Below, piece after piece: positions 7,851 to 11,937 of a DNA stretch of 11,937 bases. This DNA comes from Bremia lactucae (Eukaryota > Oomycota > Peronosporomycetes > Peronosporales > Peronosporaceae), in NCBI RefSeq assembly GCF_004359215.1, contig NC_090611.1, forward strand, positions 1,471,467-1,483,403, read 5' to 3'. Numbering within the stretch: position 1 is the first letter of the stretch; each line of letters starts with the position of its first letter. Below the pieces are notes generated by a model, which was not told the origin of the DNA, did not search any database, and worked only from the letters and a program-made list of their open reading frames with translations. The position numbers and the translations under genes are program-made.

Positions 7851-8280
7851 TCCTTACAATGCTAGATAGGTTCGAGCAGCTTTACGTGCGAGTTTGCATC
7901 AGAAATGCTTCGATGGGAAATTTGTGTTCATGCGTTAAACATATCGAATAAAAAAGATTCAAAAATTACAGTCGGCGGCGACGCCTGGCGATTCTAGCTG
8001 ATGCCAAATAATTAGTGGAGGACCTCCGGGCTTAGTGCTTGTATAAAAGCATGCTACTGTGATCTGAACGTTTGACATCGAGTTGCCTCCAAAATTAAAA
8101 TGTCTTTTACGCTCTGCTTATAGCAAGGTTAATCTTGATTGTTGGGCGGTTATAGGTCGCATGTAGACTTTTCTGTGACGTTTGTCAGTGGCGTACTTGC
8201 CAATAAAACAGACAGAAAGGCAAGCCCAAATCGCTGTTCGATTCTGACGCTTACTGTCAGCATCATTCTCTCTACTTAGA
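7851..8280. other. Intergenic region, no gene seen
   Basis: There are no long ORFs on either strand and no clear repeats. A TATA-like TATAAAAG lies at about 8041-8048, without an obvious gene following it. Confidence 0.4.
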
Positions 8281-8285
8281 AACAC

Positions 8286-8463
8286 GTGACGCGCACCGTC
8301 TAACCAATGAATAGCATTCCATAGTCACTTGTTGGCGTGACGTCACGAAGACTTTGCTATGTTGTGAATCGTCGACAGTGCGGTACGGCGACAGTTTATT
8401 ATGGTGACGCGCACTAGTCCGCCAATGGATATATTTAAAGCCGGCACTATCTGCGCTGATTGG
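8286..8463 (+). promoter_or_regulatory. Upstream regulatory cluster of the PX-RING gene
   Basis: The motif GTGACGCGCAC, a 1-2 nt gap, GTC, a short gap, CCAATG, one base, then ATA occurs twice in the same orientation, at 8286-8313 and 8404-8431. A perfect 10-nt palindrome GTGACGTCAC (8337-8346) lies between them and contains TGACGTCA, the classic CRE/bZIP site. An inverted CCAAT (ATTGG) follows at 8459-8463. Spaced repetition of a compound motif 250-430 nt upstream of an ATG suggests transcription-factor binding (bZIP and NF-Y types). The function is inferred from the motifs only. Confidence 0.45.
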
Positions 8464-8649
8464 TAAACCATGCCGAAATGGCTCTTGAGTAGGACGCGCT
8501 TGACTGTCACATGTGACTCGCCGGACTTGGCTGCACTTGTTACAGCAGGTACAACCACGATAAGAGACATTATACGCAATTAGTATTTTTGCCTTTTTAA
8601 TTGGCAAATGTGCAGTACGAAAGCGACATTGGCAGCGCCACCAATTCAA

Positions 8650-8666
8650 TCACTTTCAAATTTGCC
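8650..8666 (+). promoter_or_regulatory. Oomycete-like initiator (INR plus FPR)
   Basis: TCACTTT (8650-8656), matching the oomycete initiator pattern YCAYTYY, is followed directly by CAAATTTGCC, close to the flanking promoter element CAWTTTNYY with one extra A. It lies 48-64 nt before the ATG at 8714, a usual distance for oomycete transcription starts. No TATA box is seen at the matching distance. Confidence 0.55.
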
Positions 8667-8713
8667 AAACATCGGTAACAACGATACGAAGCCACACACC
8701 AGTGATTTCAACC

Positions 8714-9676
8714 ATGAACAGCTATTTCGTCCCAGAACCAAATACTTTTGCTCAAGAGGAGGACCCGCAAATCACGGAGATTGAAAAACGTGGCAACTGC
8801 AAAAGCTACACGCTAAAGACATTAGCCAACTGTGTCCGCCAAGAGCTGCCTCTGCGTGTGAGTATGTCTTCAACCACCAAGAAAGACGACCACGTCGTGT
8901 ACAACTGCACACTTTCGAGTGTGACCACCAAAAACACATGGTGTGTCTCCTACCGCTATTCGGAGTTTCTTGCCTTTCGCATCAAGGTTGAAGAGCTGTG
9001 GACGTGCAACGATAAGAACTGTTGCGGCTCGTGTCAAGCCATTCGTGATGTCTTGACAGCCTTCTTTCCCAAGAAACGCCCAGCGATCATATCTGCTTGG
9101 CCAACTGCTGTGGATCATCGCAAAACGAAACTTGAAAATGTACTGGTGCACTTGCTCCGCTGCGTACTTCTCCCTGGTAGCGCCATGAAGTGCTTTCACA
9201 CACGTCAGAAGCTCCCTTCTAATCTCTTTGATTTCCTCGGTGTCAAACATGATGCCGATAAGCGCTCACTTCTCCAAATTTACGCGGACAACCACCAGCC
9301 CGGAATCAAGAAATCGGCAACAACTACTGATCTTTCAATGCTCGAGCATCAGTGTACAATGAAGAAATCCTCAACCACTCCTAATCTGGCTTCCTTGGCC
9401 GGAAGCTCACCTTCAAAAGACTCTCCCCATGTCGACCAATGCATGATATGCTTAGATGACATCACCCACCAAAGTTGCCCGAATGGTTCCTCTTCTATTG
9501 TTCTTCAGTGCAAGCATGCGTTCCACCGCGAATGCGTGTTTGAGTGGCTGCTCTTTCAAAACCAATGCCCAGTATGCCGATCTCAAGTTGGCCCAACTGC
9601 TGTCACTAATTACTGCCGCCCAAAAAACCAAGTACAGTGGTGGCTAGGTGACTTCAATGAGAATCCGTTGATATAA
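8714..9676 (+). CDS. PX domain and RING-H2 finger protein (probable E3 ubiquitin ligase)
   Basis: A 320-residue intronless protein. I chose the ATG at 8714 (context AACCATGA) because the open frame's extension to 8702 offers only a GTG. Residues ~45-178 form a PX domain: beta strands, the phosphoinositide-binding RYSEF motif with Arg81, the FPKKRP loop (118-123), and the helix HRKTKLENVLVHLL (135-148), ending at FDFLGV. An unusual Cys cluster (C98, C103, C104, C107) sits between RYSEF and the loop. Residues 199-228 hold two copies of a KKS-x-TT-x2-L-x2-L motif. The C-terminal RING-H2 finger has C243, C246, C266, H268, H271, C274, C285 and C288, with Trp278 at the usual E2-contact site. The likely role is a ubiquitin ligase recruited to endosomal membranes through PI3P. 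The architecture is clear; substrate and lipid specificity are inference. Confidence 0.92.
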   Translation: MNSYFVPEPNTFAQEEDPQITEIEKRGNCKSYTLKTLANCVRQELPLRVSMSSTTKKDDHVVYNCTLSSVTTKNTWCVSYRYSEFLAFRIKVEELWTCNDKNCCGSCQAIRDVLTAFFPKKRPAIISAWPTAVDHRKTKLENVLVHLLRCVLLPGSAMKCFHTRQKLPSNLFDFLGVKHDADKRSLLQIYADNHQPGIKKSATTTDLSMLEHQCTMKKSSTTPNLASLAGSSPSKDSPHVDQCMICLDDITHQSCPNGSSSIVLQCKHAFHRECVFEWLLFQNQCPVCRSQVGPTAVTNYCRPKNQVQWWLGDFNENPLI

Positions 9677-10129
9677 TAATTATAGAATCTTTACCACGGT
9701 ATATAGGAATCAGAGTAACCTTGAGAGACCTTAATCGTACTTTAACATGACTTAAAGTTTAATTTATATATTTATCTGAAAGATCATTATTGAGTCGTAG
9801 CTTTTCAGATAATTTAACCTAAATCAATATGTTAATGAGGATACAATCCTGATGGCGCAGCTGAGGAGTGTGAATAGGTAAGCTTTATAACTGGAGGGTT
9901 TCCGTCTTTATCGACTCCTGGCTGCAATTTCTTCACTCAAGTAGATAGCTCTAGAATATTATCGGTGGAAATATTTTAACATGATTTTATTCAGCCGTAT
10001 TCCTTAAAAATCCAGGACCACTTATTCTGGATTCAGCTCTGTATACAGCTCGACTTGATATAATGCTCTGTCTTTGTGTTTCAAGATGCAGGAATGCGTT
10101 GAATTCAAGGTAAAGTCATTTTTCAGTTA
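9677..10129. other. 3' flank and intergenic region, no gene seen
   Basis: AT-rich sequence follows the stop codon. No canonical AATAAA signal is obvious close to the stop. No ORF of note, RNA gene or retroelement similarity is seen. Confidence 0.45.
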
Positions 10130-10700
10130 TGCTGCATGTGAACGTGTGTCGTGCATCGCACCCTTCACCGCATCACTGTATTAAAAATTCCTTCGTTTTC
10201 CAAGTCATAGACCAGCTCTAATAATATCTTCTTGAATTCTTCTTACAAGCACTGGATGTAATAGCCATTGCCAGTGTTGGCAGACCAATTTCATAATTAT
10301 CGACTTGTTCTCCGTTGCTCACTAAAAGACTTCTATAGTTTCTAAAATTTGATGTAATCATTATCTTTTGAATGACAATAATTCTATTCGGTCGTCGTAA
10401 TATCTACGAGTCGTGCAACAATCTAACTTGTTAAAAGTTAATTTACACAATCGATTGTTTACCAGTCCAAGTTGGCCGATCAGTTGTAAATTAAGTGGAA
10501 TATACAACTGATTGGCAAGTAAATTTTCTAAACTTTCTAGAGCAATCGATATTCGGAATGCTCGCAATTGTCGAATTTCGTGATATGCAAATCATCAGCT
10601 CTTCTGGCAAAGAGTCCAGACTGTCATCTAGCACAGCTGGTAGAAAGCGGTGTCCAGTCTGACATTAACGTACACTTTCGACAACATATGAAGCAACACA
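10130..10700 (-). pseudogene. Leucine-rich-repeat-like gene remnant
   Basis: Minus-strand frames give, in order: LPAVLDDSLDSLPEELMICIS (about 10650-10580), then ALESLENLLANQLYIPLNLQ and LIGQLGLVNNRLCKLTFNKL (10535-10415), which fit the L-x2-L-x-L-x2-N-x-L spacing of leucine-rich repeats with a few lost residues. After further frameshifts a non-LRR tail follows: IGLPTLAMAIT, EEFKKILLELVYDLENEGIF and AVKGAMHDTRSHAA, ending in a stop near 10130. At least three frame changes are needed. LRR proteins act in binding and signalling. Which one this was cannot be told. The LRR periodicity is suggestive but short. Confidence 0.4.
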
Positions 10701-11027
10701 ATATGAAATACCAGTATGAAAAGGAGAAATACAAGTTTAAAGTCATGGTACTAACATTAATAAAAGTCTCCATCTTCGCTTTATAATTGTATTTTGACCG
10801 GTGACAAAACCTAACTAGAACTTGTGTACCGAACTTAGTAGTGATGTTTGACCCGACATACTTGGTAGCTCTTTGTGATCGATTAATTACATCCGCGGCT
10901 CGTGAAAAATTATATTCGTTACGTTGATTTACTGTGGGATGTAATCCGAAGCATCCACCTCATTCTAGTAAAAACTAATGGAAATGAAGATGAATAGCAC
11001 GTTGAGTGCTTAGATACATGTCACGTG
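10701..11027. other. Intergenic region, no gene seen
   Basis: No ORF or repeat is recognisable. The stretch immediately before the LTR at 11028 (GATACATGTCACGTG) is not purine-rich, so that LTR is not preceded by a polypurine tract here. Confidence 0.4.
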
Positions 11028-11180
11028 TGTAACGGGGTGTATCGTTACATGAAATTAACACTTAACGGTTGTTAGTTAATATATTATCTAAAAGGTAGAT
11101 AATATTTGCAGGATATTACTTTATGTAGTAATATTCAGAGTTCTTATCCATAAGTAGGTATATACCATTATATCTATAAG
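11028..11180 (+). repeat. Truncated LTR, first ~150 nt, plus orientation
   Basis: It starts TGTAACGGGGTG and matches the LTR at 427-281 in inverted orientation, with about ten differences. It stops near 11180, where the sequence switches to retroelement pol on the opposite strand. Absence of a polypurine tract before it suggests the 5' end of a 5' LTR next to genomic DNA. It carries perfect hairpins at 11028-11049 (arms TGTAACG/CGTTACA), 11081-11105 (9) and 11113-11134 (8). Confidence 0.75.
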
Positions 11181-11937
11181 TCTTCTCACGTCCACGATGT
11201 CCACTTGTTGGTGCATCGTGACACTCATACATGATTTGCAAGCGCAAATCATTGTGAGTTGGGAAAACGACACGTGGGGTGTCGTCGGTAACGGCTGTGT
11301 AATACAATAAGCCGTTACGTGTTGTGTATCGATCGGATGACGATCGATATAAAGCCGGTAGATCTTTAAAAGATTTATCGGATGAATTCATTAAGTGATC
11401 CATCAAACATAGAAGGTCCTTATCTTCTTTGAAGGTTTTCTTTATGTCATCAACTAAGGTTGATGACGGAACACTCGTAGTGAGTGTTGCAACAGTAAGA
11501 TTACTTTTACTGGGTCGGCGTGATAACGCATCAGCGACGACATTAAGTCGTCCTGTTTTATATTCGACGGAGAAGTTATACTCCGCGAAGAAGGATAGCC
11601 ACCTCGCCATTCTTTGCGAGAAGTGTGGGCTGTTTACGGCCGTGCGTAATGACGCATGGTCCGTATATACGATAAACGGTCTATCTCCTAGGAGGTAGAC
11701 CCTAAATTTAGCCAATGCATATTTCATGGCAAGGAGTTCCTTGTCATGCACTGGGTAATTGCGTTCAGCTGGTTGCAGCTGACGCGATTGGTAACAGACG
11801 ACGCGCTCCGCGCCATCTGTATCGTATTGCATTAACGCACAGCCGATTGCGAAATCGCTGGCGTCACAGACCACATGGAATGGTCTGTCTTGATCTGCAA
11901 TCGCCAAGATGGGCGATTGCATCAAGCTTTGCTTGAT
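11116..11937 (-). pseudogene. pol: Ty3/Gypsy pol fragment: RNase H and start of integrase
   Basis: The frame is open from the window edge for about 270 codons. It contains a complete RNase H with the acidic residues in place: Asp in VVCDASDFAIG, Glu in HDKELLAMKYA, Asp in YTDHASLRTA and Asp in NVVADALSRRP. A spacer follows, then the first half of the integrase zinc-binding domain (His pair in CHDAPTSGHRGREKTY). There the element sequence ends near 11180, and the frame runs on through about 18 codons of LTR read backwards (GIYLLMDKNSEYYYIK) to a stop at 11116. The lack of frameshifts shows it is younger than the left element, with which it shares close similarity (2720-3515). It lacks the rest of integrase, so it is a broken copy. 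It continues beyond the window. Confidence 0.85.
11231..11937. repeat. Hairpin cluster in the right-hand pol fragment
   Basis: Perfect hairpins (arm length): 11231-11252 (9), 11267-11285 (7), 11288-11318 (9), 11327-11349 (9), 11446-11467 (9), 11470-11488 (7), 11866-11888 (8), 11897-11920 (9), 11921-11937 (7, ending exactly at the window edge). Near-perfect ones lie at 11678-11701 (12-bp arms, no loop, one wobble pair) and 11725-11748 (10 bp, one mismatch). All lie in open coding sequence of RNase H or integrase. Confidence 0.85.

Noticed and set aside
8272..8649. 125-codon minus-strand ORF upstream of the PX-RING gene
   Set aside because: It covers the promoter, including the initiator, CRE and repeated CCAAT motifs. 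Its composition is irregular (Arg/Cys/His-rich) and no domain is seen.
8870..9250. 126-codon ORF antisense to the PX domain
   Set aside because: It lies wholly within the well-supported PX coding sequence on the other strand, and is best explained as a shadow.

Overview
The window looks like repeat-rich nuclear DNA from a filamentous eukaryote, most likely an oomycete (Phytophthora or downy-mildew type). This rests on three things: Ty3/Gypsy pol sequence of the kind that fills oomycete genomes, a single intronless host gene with a PX plus RING-H2 architecture, and an oomycete-like initiator (TCACTTT followed by CAAATTT) about 50 nt upstream of that gene's ATG. The species cannot be read from the window.

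Positions 1 to about 6960 hold one old Ty3/Gypsy element on the minus strand. Read along that strand it has a probable 5' LTR remnant (about 6960-6826), gag with a CCHC knuckle (6715-5580), an aspartic protease (about 5570-4920), reverse transcriptase (about 4480-3575), RNase H (about 3480-2890) and integrase (about 2790-1508). These are followed by a ~1 kb stretch carrying an open reading frame in the opposite direction (plus strand, 508-1517), then a polypurine tract and a 3' LTR starting TGTAACG at 427. The element is dead: every domain is frameshifted, a motif A Asp of RT reads Asn, and a nine-base homopolymer follows the protease active site.

Positions 6960-8650 are non-coding, with one decayed coding fragment (about 7850-7420, minus) and the upstream region of the host gene (CRE-like palindrome, two copies of a CCAAT-containing motif). 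Positions 8714-9676 encode the only intact host gene, a 320-residue PX and RING-H2 protein, probably a membrane-associated ubiquitin ligase. Positions 9677-11027 contain no intact gene but hold a leucine-rich-repeat-like remnant on the minus strand (about 10700-10130).

The right edge (11028-11937) joins the first ~150 nt of the same LTR, in plus orientation, to an intact RNase H/integrase fragment on the minus strand that runs off the window.

The most striking pattern is not a gene. The retroelement sequence, coding and LTR alike, is packed with short perfect hairpins (arms 7-12 nt, loops 0-15 nt), one every 40-70 nt where it is well preserved, while the host gene has almost none. At one hairpin that can be compared between two element copies, two base pairs have changed on both sides so that pairing is kept, even where this changes amino acids.
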